Positions 33,346 through 41,558 of a stretch of 44,471 nucleotides of DNA are shown here, piece by piece. Location: assembly GCA_023663725.1 (NCBI GenBank), contig JAMPGX010000002.1:1-44471 (forward strand), written 5' to 3'. Position 1 is the first letter of the stretch. Every line of letters begins with the position of its first letter. The DNA comes from a bacterium. GTDB taxonomy: Bacteria > Bacillota > Clostridia > Lachnospirales > Lachnospiraceae. The notes under the pieces are model-generated. The model searched no databases. It worked only from the letters and a program-made list of their open reading frames with translations, and was not told the DNA's origin. The position numbers and the translations under genes are program-made.

Positions 33346-35718
33346 ATGGACATATTACAGACAATCAAAGAGGAATTACAGGTGGAGAAATGGCAGGTGG
33401 AGGCTGCTGTCAAGCTGATTGACGAGGGCAACACCATACCCTTTATCTCCCGCTATCGGAAGGAGGCGACAGGGTCCCTGAATGATGAGCAGCTCCGCGA
33501 CCTCCATGAACGGCTGCAATATCTGCGCAATCTGGAGGAGAAAAAGCAGCAGGCGCTTGGCAGCATAGAGGAGCAGGGCAAGCTGACAGAGGAATTGAAG
33601 GCCAGGATACTTGCGGCGCAGACGCTGGTGGCGGTGGAGGACCTGTACCGGCCCTATCGCCCCAAGAGAAAGACCAGAGCCAGCGTAGCCAGAGAGAAGG
33701 GCCTGGAGCCCCTTGCGCAGACGATTCTGGCGCAGGAGATTCGTACGCCGTTGGAGGAAGAGGCGGCGCGGTATGTATCGGAGGAACAGGGCGTAACCAC
33801 GGCGCAGGAGGCCCTGCAGGGGGCGATGGACATCCTGGCGGAGCAGATTTCCGACGAGGCGGACTACCGGACCTATATCCGTCAGGCCACTGTGGAGGAG
33901 GGCATTGTCAGCAGCGAGGCCAAGGATGAGAAGGCACAGACCGTATATGAGATGTATTATCATTTTGAGGAGTCGGTGAAAAAGATTGCCGGACACAGAG
34001 TGCTCGCCCTGAACCGCGGGGAGGCGGAGAAGGCGCTCACAGTCAAGCTCACCGCTCCGGTGGAGCGCATCCTCCGCTATCTGGAAAAGCAGACGCTCAA
34101 GGCGGACAATCCGGTGACTATGCCTGTATTACAGGAGGTGTGTCGAGACGCGTATGAGCGGCTGATCGCCCCTGCAATCGAGAGAGAGATCCGCAGTGAT
34201 CTGACGGAGAAGGCGGAGGATGGGGCCATCTCTGTGTTTGGCAAGAATCTGGAACAGCTCCTGCTGCAGCCCCCGATAGCGGGCAAGGTGGTGCTGGGCT
34301 GGGATCCGGCCTTCCGCACGGGCTGTAAACTGGCGGTGGTGGATGCCACCGGCAAAGTGCTTGACACCAAGGTGATTTATCCCACGGCTCCCCAGAATAA
34401 AGTGACCGAGGCCAAGGCGGAGTTAAAGCGCCTGATCTCCAAATATCATGTGGACTTGATCTCCGTGGGCAATGGCACGGCCTCAAGAGAGTCCGAGCAG
34501 GTAATTGTGGAGCTGCTTAAGGAGTTGGATCGTCCCGTGCAGTATGTGATCGTCAACGAGGCGGGGGCCTCCGTCTATTCCGCCAGCAAGCTGGCCACGG
34601 AGGAATTCCCGAACTTTGACGTGGGGCAGAGAAGCGCCGCCTCCATAGCCCGCAGACTGCAGGACCCTCTCGCGGAGCTGGTGAAGATCGACCCTCAGTC
34701 CATCGGCGTTGGACAGTATCAGCATGATATGAATCAGAAAAAGCTCGGCGAGGCCCTGGGCGGCGTGGTGGAGGATAGCGTGAACAAGGTGGGAGTGGAC
34801 CTGAACACTGCATCTGTATCTCTGCTGGAATATATCTCCGGCATCAACAAGACCATCGCCAGAAATATCGTGGATTACCGGGAGGCAAACGGCCGTTTTA
34901 CCAACAGAAAGCAATTGCTGAAGGTGCCTAAGCTGGGTCCCAAGGCCTATGAGCAGTGCGCCGGTTTCATGCGTATTCTGGACGGGGACAATCCTCTGGA
35001 TGCCACCAGCGTACATCCGGAGTCCTATGAGGCAGCTTTAAAGCTGCTGGACAAGCTGGGACTGACGATGGAGGATGTGAGGGAGGCCCAGAAGAAAGCG
35101 GCGGCAGAGAAAGCGACAGGCAAAAAGGCTCCGTCAGATTCACAGCGCCCGTCGCAGAGGAAGCAGGACAGAACGATCCAGGTCAGGAATACCAACACCG
35201 CCATGGGCAAGGCTCTGGCGGCTGCCATGGGCGGTGTGACAGTGGTGGACGCAGGGAAGGACGGCCAGGCGCAGGGCGGCGTGAACAGGCGTGCTGAGAC
35301 AGGGGCGCAGGACCGCGTCAGCAGCCTGGAGAAACGAGTGAAGAATAAGGCGCAGCTTGCCCAGGAGCTGGGGATCGGCGAGATCACGCTGACGGATATC
35401 CTGCGGGAGCTGGAGAAGCCCGCCCGCGATCCCAGAGACGATATGCCCAGGCCCATTCTGCGCAGCGACGTGCTGGACATGAAGGACTTAAAGCAGGGGA
35501 TGATTTTGAAGGGAACAGTCCGCAATGTCATTGACTTTGGCGTGTTTGTGGATATCGGTGTGCATCAGGACGGCCTGGTCCACATTTCCCAGATTACGGA
35601 CAAATATATAGGGCACCCTCTTGAGGCGGTCAGAGTGGGAGATATCGTGGACGTGCAGGTGTTGGATGTGGATATGCAGAAGAAAAGGATATCTCTCACG
35701 ATGAAGATTAAGAAATAG
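33346..35718 (+). CDS. tex: Tex-family RNA-binding transcription accessory protein
   Basis: Tex is a conserved nucleic-acid-binding protein related to eukaryotic Spt6. The 790 residues show the N-terminal helical domain (PFISRYRKEATGSLNDEQL), a YqgF-like RNase H fold near 320-450 (LGWDPAFRTGCKLAVVD), tandem helix-hairpin-helix motifs near 490-560 (GINKTIARNIVDYREANG) and a C-terminal S1 RNA-binding domain (715-790). Usual length is about 720; here an extra Lys/Gln/Ser-rich segment of about 75 residues is inserted between the HhH part and the helix before S1. The DPRDDMPRPILRSDVLDM block is intact. AAGG lies upstream of the ATG. The YdeI-like gene follows 27 bases later. Confidence 0.95.
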   Translation: MDILQTIKEELQVEKWQVEAAVKLIDEGNTIPFISRYRKEATGSLNDEQLRDLHERLQYLRNLEEKKQQALGSIEEQGKLTEELKARILAAQTLVAVEDLYRPYRPKRKTRASVAREKGLEPLAQTILAQEIRTPLEEEAARYVSEEQGVTTAQEALQGAMDILAEQISDEADYRTYIRQATVEEGIVSSEAKDEKAQTVYEMYYHFEESVKKIAGHRVLALNRGEAEKALTVKLTAPVERILRYLEKQTLKADNPVTMPVLQEVCRDAYERLIAPAIEREIRSDLTEKAEDGAISVFGKNLEQLLLQPPIAGKVVLGWDPAFRTGCKLAVVDATGKVLDTKVIYPTAPQNKVTEAKAELKRLISKYHVDLISVGNGTASRESEQVIVELLKELDRPVQYVIVNEAGASVYSASKLATEEFPNFDVGQRSAASIARRLQDPLAELVKIDPQSIGVGQYQHDMNQKKLGEALGGVVEDSVNKVGVDLNTASVSLLEYISGINKTIARNIVDYREANGRFTNRKQLLKVPKLGPKAYEQCAGFMRILDGDNPLDATSVHPESYEAALKLLDKLGLTMEDVREAQKKAAAEKATGKKAPSDSQRPSQRKQDRTIQVRNTNTAMGKALAAAMGGVTVVDAGKDGQAQGGVNRRAETGAQDRVSSLEKRVKNKAQLAQELGIGEITLTDILRELEKPARDPRDDMPRPILRSDVLDMKDLKQGMILKGTVRNVIDFGVFVDIGVHQDGLVHISQITDKYIGHPLEAVRVGDIVDVQVLDVDMQKKRISLTMKIKK

Positions 35719-35745
35719 TGGACTGGGTGAACAGGAGAGGGGACT

Positions 35746-36306
35746 ATGAGTGATATACTGCAATTTGCCGGCAGAGAAGAGTTCAGGTCATGGCTGAGTG
35801 AGCATTGCCTGTCAGATATCGGCGTCTGGCTGCTGTTTGGCAAAGCCGGAGGGCCGGAGACAATCAAGGCGGGGGAGGCTCTTGAGGAGGCTCTCTGCTT
35901 CGGATGGATTGACGGACAGATGCGAAGCATCGACGATACCACATATCAGAAATATTTCTCCCAGCGCAGGGAGAAGAGCAAGTGGTCAGAGAAAAACAAG
36001 GCATTGGTCCAAAGCCTGGAAGAGCGGGGCATGATGACCGATTATGGCAGAGAGAAAATCGAGGAGGCCAAAAGAAACGGTCAGTGGAATGCCCCAGCTC
36101 CCACGGCGATTACAGAGGAAGAGATTGCCGGCCTGTCCGCGCTGCTGGAAGGACATGAGCCCGCTTATACGAATTTTCAGGCCATGTCCTTATCCGTCAA
36201 GAAGACCTACACGCGGGCGTATCTTGATACCAAGACAGAGGCCGGACGGGAGAAGCGAATCGCTTGGATCGTGGATAGATGTAACCAAAATTTAAAACCG
36301 ATGTAG
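35746..36306 (+). CDS. YdeI/OmdA-like protein
   Basis: The 186-residue protein has the YdeI fold: an N-terminal part with EALCFGWIDGQMRSID and KYFSQRREKSKWSEKN, and a C-terminal OmdA-type helical region (about 120-186) ending in TKTEAGREKRIAWIVDRC. Relatives protect against some bacteriocins or peptides, or work in stress tolerance; the true biochemical role is unknown. GGAGAGGGGAC precedes the ATG. It follows tex closely and shares its transcript, ending in a terminator used from both sides. Confidence 0.88.
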   Translation: MSDILQFAGREEFRSWLSEHCLSDIGVWLLFGKAGGPETIKAGEALEEALCFGWIDGQMRSIDDTTYQKYFSQRREKSKWSEKNKALVQSLEERGMMTDYGREKIEEAKRNGQWNAPAPTAITEEEIAGLSALLEGHEPAYTNFQAMSLSVKKTYTRAYLDTKTEAGREKRIAWIVDRCNQNLKPM

Positions 36307-36308
36307 CG

Positions 36309-36339
36309 GTAAAAGGGGATGCGTTGACACCCCTTTTAC
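36309..36339. terminator. Bidirectional terminator between the YdeI-like and ribU genes
   Basis: GTAAAAGGGG (36309-36318) pairs with CCCCTTTTAC (36330-36339). Its right arm overlaps the ribU stop codon on the minus strand. Confidence 0.8.
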
Positions 36340-37073
36340 GTTGTCCGGCTGGCTTTGATGATGGGACTTAACGGCTTGTAGATCAACATCGTGACCAGAG
36401 ATACGCTTCCGCCCTTGATCAGATTCATGGGAGCAACGCAGCAGATCACGAAGCTGAAGATGCTGCCGTCGGTCATCAGCGGGTTGACCTCAGCGCCCAT
36501 GGCCAGGATGCTCTCCAGAGGCATGCCGTAGAGCCTGGAGAAAGCCGGCAGCAGATAGACAGCGTTGAAGGCGGTGCCGAACAGGGTCAGGATCAGGGTG
36601 CCGATGATGCAGCCCATGAGGGCGCTTTTTTTGCTTTTGCGAAAATAGTAGATCACGGACGCGGGCAGAATGAAACTGCAGCCGATCACAAAATTGGCCA
36701 GATCCCCCACGAAGGCGGTGCTGGTGCCCTTGATACAGAGCTTCAGCAGGATTTTCACGGCCTCGATGACCACGCCGGTCACAGGGCCGAAGGCAAAGGC
36801 CCCGATCAGCACGGGCAGCTCGCTGAAATCCAGCTTGTAGAAGAAAGGGGCGAAGGGCAGGGGGAAGTCCAGCAGGTGAAGGATCATGGCAATAGCGGAG
36901 AACATGCCGGTGACCGCCATCTTGCGGGTGGTAAAGGTGCGCTTCTTTTCCCCGTTCTTTCTGTCAGCCAGTTTTTCCAGGGCGAGCGCCACCAGAAATA
37001 TTGCCACGATGATCAGCAGGAATTCCACTGCGAACAATGTGTTTTCGGCCAGGTTTTCGATAAAGTTACTCAT
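36336..37073 (-). CDS. ribU: ECF transporter substrate-binding subunit, riboflavin type
   Basis: The 245-residue membrane protein is the S component that captures riboflavin for an ECF transporter; the shared ATPase and T subunits are elsewhere. After an N-terminal helix (about 7-35) comes the core with TTRKMAVTGMFSAIAMIL and five more helices, including LPFAPFFYKLDFSELPVLIGAFAFGP, the block typical of RibU-like and related S components. An FMN riboswitch and terminator lie upstream on the same strand, which gives the specificity. The ATG at 37073 is chosen with GAGGA nine bases before; the upstream in-frame codons overlap the terminator. An extra N-terminal helix makes it longer than most RibU (about 190). 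Confidence 0.88.
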   Translation of the reverse strand: MSNFIENLAENTLFAVEFLLIIVAIFLVALALEKLADRKNGEKKRTFTTRKMAVTGMFSAIAMILHLLDFPLPFAPFFYKLDFSELPVLIGAFAFGPVTGVVIEAVKILLKLCIKGTSTAFVGDLANFVIGCSFILPASVIYYFRKSKKSALMGCIIGTLILTLFGTAFNAVYLLPAFSRLYGMPLESILAMGAEVNPLMTDGSIFSFVICCVAPMNLIKGGSVSLVTMLIYKPLSPIIKASRTT

Positions 37074-37141
37074 GTTTTTCCTCGCTTTCTGCCGCTTTCT
37101 GCGGCGCGGTGTATGTATTGCGTAAGGAAAGCGCTTCGCAT

Positions 37142-37182
37142 AAAAAGCCCCGTCTTTGCGGGTATTGCCGCAAAAACGGGGC
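37142..37182 (-). terminator. FMN-riboswitch terminator
   Basis: On the minus strand GCCCCGTTTTTGCGG pairs with the CCCGCAAAGACGGGGC arm, with a short loop and five T residues after it. It is the expression platform that stops ribU transcription when FMN is bound. Confidence 0.9.
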
Positions 37183-37261
37183 CGAGTCGCATGACACACC
37201 GGAACATTACCCGATATTCCATCACGGAATCATATCGGACAATATACCTGCCTATTTCATG

Positions 37262-37400
37262 TTCTTCTTTCATCCAGACTGTACTGTTGGTATCGGAATT
37301 GCACCGATTCAACCGCAATGTCACCATCGCGGGTCGCGGACTGGTGTGTCGCCACACATCACCGCCAGTAGGGAATTGCACCCAACCCCGAAGACGCACC
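37262..37400 (-). ncRNA. FMN riboswitch (RFN element)
   Basis: The minus strand shows the conserved RFN blocks in order: CTTCGGGGTTGGGTGCAATT, CCCTACTGGCGGT, AGTCCGCGACCC, the GGTTGAATCGGTGCAATTC arm and ACAGTACAGTCTGGATG. FMN binding lets the downstream terminator (37142-37182) form, shutting off riboflavin uptake. The gene it precedes, ribU, fits exactly. Confidence 0.95.
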
Positions 37401-37411
37401 TTATGACTCAT

Positions 37412-37440
37412 AGTATAACGCTGCCAGGAGCGTTTGGCAA
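37412..37440 (-). promoter_or_regulatory. Promoter of the ribU riboswitch transcript
   Basis: On the minus strand TTGCCA (37440-37435) and TATACT (37417-37412) are 17 bp apart, and transcription would begin just before the riboswitch. Confidence 0.8.
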
Positions 37441-37462
37441 GTTCTTTTTGCGAGAATACCAC

Positions 37463-37491
37463 TTGCATTTTGGACGGCACCTGTTTATAAT
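37463..37491 (+). promoter_or_regulatory. Promoter of mscL
   Basis: TTGCAT (37463-37468) and TATAAT (37486-37491) are 17 bp apart, diverging from the ribU promoter. Confidence 0.75.
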
Positions 37492-37546
37492 CTAGGATAG
37501 TACATGGCAAGGGAAACCGTTTTTTGGAAGAAAGGATGATACACTT

Positions 37547-37993
37547 ATGAAGAAATTTTTTAAGGAATTCAAGGAATTTGCCGTCAAGGGCAACATGATG
37601 GACCTGGCGGTAGGTATGATTATCGGCAGCGCGTTCACCAGTATTGTAGGATCGTTGGTCAACGATATCTTTATGCCGGTGATCAGTATTTTTACTGGCA
37701 AACTGGATTTCTCCAATCTGTTTATCTCGCTGGATGGAAACCATTATGCTACTCTGGCGGCCGCTCAGGAGGCGGGTGCGGCGACCTTGAGCTACGGTAA
37801 TTTCATCTCAGGGCTGATCAATTTCCTCATCATGGCTTTTGTGGTCTTCCTGATCGTAAAAGCTCTGAACAAGCTGAAAAAGGAGGAGCCCAAGGCGGCG
37901 CCCACCACGAAAAAGTGTCCCTTCTGCAAGAGCGAGATCGCTTTGGAGGCTACCAGATGTCCTCATTGCACCTCCCAGCTTGAGGAGCAATAG
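37547..37993 (+). CDS. mscL: Large-conductance mechanosensitive channel with zinc-ribbon tail
   Basis: MscL opens under membrane tension to release solutes in osmotic downshock. The 148 residues contain the amphipathic start ([16 protein letters not shown]), the first pore helix ([22 protein letters not shown]), a periplasmic loop and the second helix ([21 protein letters not shown]). After a linker ([15 protein letters not shown]) the C-terminus carries CPFC-x13-CPHC, a zinc ribbon. Standard MscL has about 130 residues and no Cys pairs here. The metal-binding tail is cytoplasmic and could change gating or bind partners; this is inference. GAAAGGATG lies upstream of the ATG. Confidence 0.95.
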   Translation: MKKFFKEFKEFAVKGNMMDLAVGMIIGSAFTSIVGSLVNDIFMPVISIFTGKLDFSNLFISLDGNHYATLAAAQEAGAATLSYGNFISGLINFLIMAFVVFLIVKALNKLKKEEPKAAPTTKKCPFCKSEIALEATRCPHCTSQLEEQ

Positions 37994-38086
37994 GAACGTG
38001 AGGGCTGTCGTTTGGAGGTCGGCGCAGATGACTTTCACCCGGCAGCTCTACTTATGTGATTTTGTATCGTGTGAGGATATGGGACG

Positions 38087-38566
38087 ATGATTGAATTCGA
38101 CGTGAAGATAGAAGAGGGGGATCTGTACAATTATATGATGGCGCACGCCTACGGCAGTGCATCCGGTCTGCTCGGCAGCTGTGTGGGCGCTCTGATGATT
38201 GTGATATTCGCGATGGACCCCAGGCAGTGGATATTCCTGGTATGCGGTGTCATCCTGCTGCTGTACTTGCCGGTACACCTCAAACTGAAGAGCAAGCAGG
38301 CGGCGCTGACCAATCCGGCTTTTCAGCAGCCCTTGCACTATGTGCTGGACGATGAGGGAATCTCCGTCTCCCAGGGGGAGACTACAGAGCGTCAGGCATG
38401 GGGGGACCTGTATCGGGCCACCGCCACAGGGAAGAGTGTGATCGTCTACACTACAAAGGTCAGCGCGGCTATTTTCCCGAACCGCGATATGGGCGGGCAG
38501 CGCGCCAGAGTGGTGGAGATGATCAGCACTCATATGGCACCCTCCAAGGTGAAAATACGCGCATAG
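38087..38566 (+). CDS. YcxB-like membrane protein
   Basis: The 159-residue protein has two close membrane helices (about 21-43 and 45-63) after a short N-terminal strand (IEFDVKIEEGDLYNYM), followed by a cytoplasmic beta-rich domain with the family turn DDEGISVSQGE and WGDLYRATATGKSVIVYT. This is the YcxB-like (PF14317) pattern, with unknown function. GGATATGGGACG precedes the start, which is weak. It lies 93 bases after mscL and 84 before tsaE, so it may share their transcript. Confidence 0.75.
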   Translation: MIEFDVKIEEGDLYNYMMAHAYGSASGLLGSCVGALMIVIFAMDPRQWIFLVCGVILLLYLPVHLKLKSKQAALTNPAFQQPLHYVLDDEGISVSQGETTERQAWGDLYRATATGKSVIVYTTKVSAAIFPNRDMGGQRARVVEMISTHMAPSKVKIRA

Positions 38567-38650
38567 CGCGTGGCAAAGGCCCGTCGCCGGCGAAGCGGCA
38601 TGGACACAGCAATAGATCGCTTGTCGGTTATGCATAGGAAAGAGGAGAAT

Positions 38651-39106
38651 ATGACAGATGCAGAGAACGTCCGGACATGGGAGACATACAGTCCGGAGGA
38701 GACTTTTTCGATAGGGCAGCAGTTGGGACAGGCGGCCGCGCCCGGTCAGGTCTACACCCTGATCGGGGATCTGGGCGTGGGTAAGACTGTGCTCACTCAG
38801 GGAGTGGCGGCAGGACTGGGAGTGGTCGGACCGGTGAACAGCCCCACATTTACGATCATGCAGGTGTATGAGGAGGGGCGGCTTCCCTTTTATCATTTTG
38901 ATGTCTACCGCATTGGCGATGTGGAGGAGATGGAGGAGATCGGATACGAGGACTGCTTCTATGGAGATGGAGTCTGTCTGATCGAGTGGGCGGATCTGAT
39001 CGAGGAGATATTGCCGCCGCGTTATTATAGAATTACCATCAAAAAGGACTTGGAAAAAGGCTTTGATTATCGTAAAATAGAAATGAAAGAAGTGAGGTGT
39101 CTATGA
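38651..39106 (+). CDS. tsaE: tRNA t6A synthesis ATPase TsaE
   Basis: TsaE is the ATPase of the bacterial TsaBDE complex that makes N6-threonylcarbamoyl-adenosine at position 37 of tRNAs reading ANN codons. The 151 residues show the Walker A GDLGVGKT (39-46), the SPTFTIMQVYE block and the LIEWADLIEEILP segment. Length is normal. The ATG at 38651 has AAAGAGGAG upstream; the longer frame is not used. Its TGA overlaps the tsaB start (ATGA), so it is coupled to tsaB, and then rimI. tsaD lies 3 kb further along; tsaC is not in the window. Confidence 0.96.
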   Translation: MTDAENVRTWETYSPEETFSIGQQLGQAAAPGQVYTLIGDLGVGKTVLTQGVAAGLGVVGPVNSPTFTIMQVYEEGRLPFYHFDVYRIGDVEEMEEIGYEDCFYGDGVCLIEWADLIEEILPPRYYRITIKKDLEKGFDYRKIEMKEVRCL

Positions 39107-39828
39107 AAATTCTGGCGATAGACAGCTCCGGCCTGGTGGCCAGCGTCGCCTTGGTGGAGGGCGATGTGCTGCGGGCGGAATATGTTATTAATGACAAAAA
39201 GACCCATTCCCAAACCCTGCTGCCCATGTTGGAGGATCTAAGGGAGCGGATTGATCTGGAGCTGGACACGGTGGATGCCATCGCCATCGCCGCGGGGCCG
39301 GGGTCCTTTACCGGACTGCGCATTGGCTCCGCCACCGCCAAGGGACTGGGGCTGGCCCTGCAAAAGCCTCTGGTGGAGGTGCCTACCCTGGAGGCGCTGG
39401 CCTACAATCTCTACGGCACGGACAAGCTGGTATGTCCGATGATGGATGCCCGCAGGAGCCAGGTCTACACAGGATTGTACGAATACAGGCGGCAGGGGGA
39501 GAGCTGTGAGCTGTGCGCCCTGCAGGAGCAATGCGTGGTAGAGGTGGCTCAGATCGTGGAGCTCTGCAATCAACTGGGCCGGGAGGTGATCTTCCTGGGG
39601 GACGGCGTGCCGGTGTACGGTACGCAGCTGCGGGAGAGAATTCGCGTGCCCTACTGTCTGGCTCCGGCTCATTTAAACCGTCAGCGCGCTGGCAGCGTGG
39701 CGGCGCTGGGAGCGGTGTATGCGTCCAGGGGGCAGACCGTCTCCGCAGCGGAGCATCAGCCCATATATCTGCGCAAGAGCCAGGCGGAGAGGGAGAGGGA
39801 AGAGGCCAATGATCATCAGGGAGCTTAG
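39103..39828 (+). CDS. tsaB: tRNA t6A synthesis protein TsaB
   Basis: TsaB is the inactive ASKHA-fold partner that joins TsaD and TsaE in the t6A complex. The 241 residues begin with the family start MKILAIDSSGLVASVALVEG, followed by KTHSQTLLPML, IAAGPGSFTGLRIG and the central blocks ALAYNLYG and MMDARRSQVYTGLY. Length is typical. The ATG at 39103 overlaps the tsaE stop; a GTG two codons earlier is an alternative but GAGG fits 39103. The end overlaps rimI by 20 bases. Confidence 0.95.
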   Translation: MKILAIDSSGLVASVALVEGDVLRAEYVINDKKTHSQTLLPMLEDLRERIDLELDTVDAIAIAAGPGSFTGLRIGSATAKGLGLALQKPLVEVPTLEALAYNLYGTDKLVCPMMDARRSQVYTGLYEYRRQGESCELCALQEQCVVEVAQIVELCNQLGREVIFLGDGVPVYGTQLRERIRVPYCLAPAHLNRQRAGSVAALGAVYASRGQTVSAAEHQPIYLRKSQAEREREEANDHQGA

Positions 39829-40255
39829 GGCGGAGGATGTGGAGCCGCTCAGCGTCATAGAGGCCAGGTCCTTCTCCATGCCCTGGACGGCGGCGGATTT
39901 TGCCAGACTGATTGAGGATCGCAACAGCCTCTATCTGGTGGCGGAGGTGGACGGCCGTGTGGTAGGCTGCTGCGGCGTCACCAATGTATCCGGGGACGGG
40001 GAGATTGACAATGTAGTGGTGGATGAGGCTTACCGGAACCGAGGCATCGCCACGGCGCTGCTGCGGGAGACACTGCGAACGGGCTATGCCATGGGCGTGG
40101 AGGCCTTCACGCTGGAGGTGCGCGTCAGCAACGCGCCGGCTCTTCATATCTATGAGAAGGCAGGTTTTGTGTCCGAGGGGATACGCCCCCGCTTTTACGA
40201 AAGGCCCACGGAGGACGCCATGATCCTGTGGAAACGAGATAAGACGGTCAAGTAA
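39809..40255 (+). CDS. rimI: Ribosomal protein S18 alanine N-acetyltransferase-type GNAT
   Basis: RimI acetylates the N-terminus of ribosomal protein S18. The 148 residues form a GNAT domain: the IRELRAEDVEPLSVIEARSF start, the FSMPWT stretch typical of RimI, the acetyl-CoA loop NRGIATAL (77-84) and the closing YEKAGFVSEGIRPRFY. The tsaE-tsaB-rimI order is conserved in Firmicutes, which supports RimI over other GNAT enzymes. The start is inside the end of tsaB, after GAGAGGGAAGAGG. Confidence 0.92.
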   Translation: MIIRELRAEDVEPLSVIEARSFSMPWTAADFARLIEDRNSLYLVAEVDGRVVGCCGVTNVSGDGEIDNVVVDEAYRNRGIATALLRETLRTGYAMGVEAFTLEVRVSNAPALHIYEKAGFVSEGIRPRFYERPTEDAMILWKRDKTVK

Positions 40256-40316
40256 GGACAATGTCTGACAATGTCCAACAATTTCCTCACCAATTCGGCA
40301 TAAGTTGTGTTATAAT
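40256..40316 (+). promoter_or_regulatory. Promoter region with 10-bp repeats before the zinc-ribbon-rnz operon
   Basis: A TATAAT at 40311-40316 has no good -35 box. Upstream, ACAATGTC occurs at 40258 and 40268 and ACAATTTC at 40278, one helical turn apart, and the first two make a near-perfect 21-bp palindrome (40256-40276, one mismatch). Such a weak -35 with repeated sites is typical of an activator-dependent promoter. The repeats are certain, the activator is inferred. Confidence 0.5.
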
Positions 40317-40368
40317 GGACCTGGATATGAGAATAACAAGTTATGCAAATATTGGTGGAGGGTGAAGG

Positions 40369-40593
40369 ATGAAGCGGGATAATAAAATTTTTTGCAATCA
40401 ATGTGGAAAAGAATTACAGCGGCAGGAGGACGTGGTCCGCGAGGGATATTTCTCGGCGGATGTGGTCTTCGGCTATTTCAGCAATAAGGATGGTCTGCGC
40501 CATCGCTGGGATCTGTGCGAGCAATGTTATGACGCGCTGACAGGCGGCTTTCAGATTCCAGTGGAGGAAAGCGAGGAGACTGAGCTGGTGTGA
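40369..40593 (+). CDS. Small zinc-ribbon protein
   Basis: The 74-residue protein has two Cys pairs, CNQC (9-12) and CEQC (50-53), spaced as a zinc ribbon, with a hydrophobic and aromatic part (GYFSADVVFGYFSNKDGLRH) between. The tail is acidic. No functional family is recognised; small one-ribbon proteins of this kind are common in Lachnospiraceae. GGAGGGTGAAGG lies before the ATG. It leads the operon with rnz, the DUF6715-like gene, tsaD and ispD, so it may take part in RNA-related work. Confidence 0.75.
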   Translation: MKRDNKIFCNQCGKELQRQEDVVREGYFSADVVFGYFSNKDGLRHRWDLCEQCYDALTGGFQIPVEESEETELV

Positions 40594-40640
40594 CACAGGG
40601 CTTGGCGTCGCCATCCGATCAGTGCGGACAGGAGGCGGCA

Positions 40641-41549
40641 ATGCTGGATGTGTGTTTGTTGGGAACGGGAGGGATGATGCCTCTGCCTTATCGGTGGCTA
40701 ACCTCCCTGATGATGCGGTACAATGGAAAGAGTATTCTGATTGACTGTGGTGAGGGGACTCAGATTGCCCTTAAGGAAAAGGGCTGGAGTCCCAAACCCA
40801 TTGACATTATTTGCTTCACTCATTATCATGCGGACCATATCAGCGGTCTGCCTGGTATGCTTCTTACCATGGGCAATGCGGAGAGGACGCAGCCGCTGTT
40901 GCTCATCGGTCCCAGGGGATTACAGAAAATCGTAAGTGCGCTGCGCTGCATTGCCCCTGAGCTTCCCTTTGAGATTCAGTATGCGGAGCTCTCCGAGCCG
41001 GAACAGAGCTTTTCTTTTGACGGATTTAAAATTCAGGCTTTCAAGGTGAACCATAATGTGTTATGCTATGGATATAGCCTGGAAATTGAACGGATCGGCA
41101 AATTCCAGCTGGAGAAGGCCAGAGAGCTGGGAATTCCCCAGAGATGCTGGAGCCATCTGCAGAAGGGTGAAGCCCTGGAGGTTGACGGACGTATCTATAC
41201 GCCCGATATGGTGCTGGGAGAACCCCGTCGGGGGCTGAAGGTCACTTACTGTACGGACACCAGGCCTACGGAGAGTATTGTGAGTCATGCCAGAGGCGCG
41301 GACTTGTTTATCTGTGAGGGCATGTATGGAGAGCCCGACAAGCTGGTCAAGGCCAAGGAAAACAAGCATATGACCATGTATGAGGCGGCTCGCATGGCGA
41401 GGGAGGCCCAGGTACCGGAGCTGTGGCTGACGCATTACAGCCCATCGTTGAACCGGCCGGAGGAGTATATGAATGAGGTGAGGAAGATTTTTCCCGCCTC
41501 AATTGCTGCCAGAGACGGGAGAAGCGTAGAACTGAATTTTGTGGATTAG
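40641..41549 (+). CDS. rnz: Ribonuclease Z-like metallo-beta-lactamase protein
   Basis: The 302-residue protein resembles RNase Z, which trims tRNA 3' ends. It has the early block LGTGGMMPLPYRWLTSLM and the metal motif THYHADHISGLPG (His61, His63, Asp65, His66), with further likely ligands in FKVNHN, CTDTRP and the C-terminal THYSPS. The length is typical of the short form. The region RTQPLLLIGPRG is the usual exosite side. The ATG at 40641 has AGGAGG five bases upstream, and an upstream frame is not used. The tRNA genes here lack encoded CCA, so an RNase Z would be needed for their ends. Other metallo-beta-lactamase hydrolase roles are possible. Confidence 0.88.
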   Translation: MLDVCLLGTGGMMPLPYRWLTSLMMRYNGKSILIDCGEGTQIALKEKGWSPKPIDIICFTHYHADHISGLPGMLLTMGNAERTQPLLLIGPRGLQKIVSALRCIAPELPFEIQYAELSEPEQSFSFDGFKIQAFKVNHNVLCYGYSLEIERIGKFQLEKARELGIPQRCWSHLQKGEALEVDGRIYTPDMVLGEPRRGLKVTYCTDTRPTESIVSHARGADLFICEGMYGEPDKLVKAKENKHMTMYEAARMAREAQVPELWLTHYSPSLNRPEEYMNEVRKIFPASIAARDGRSVELNFVD

Positions 41550-41558
41550 GAGCGGCGC

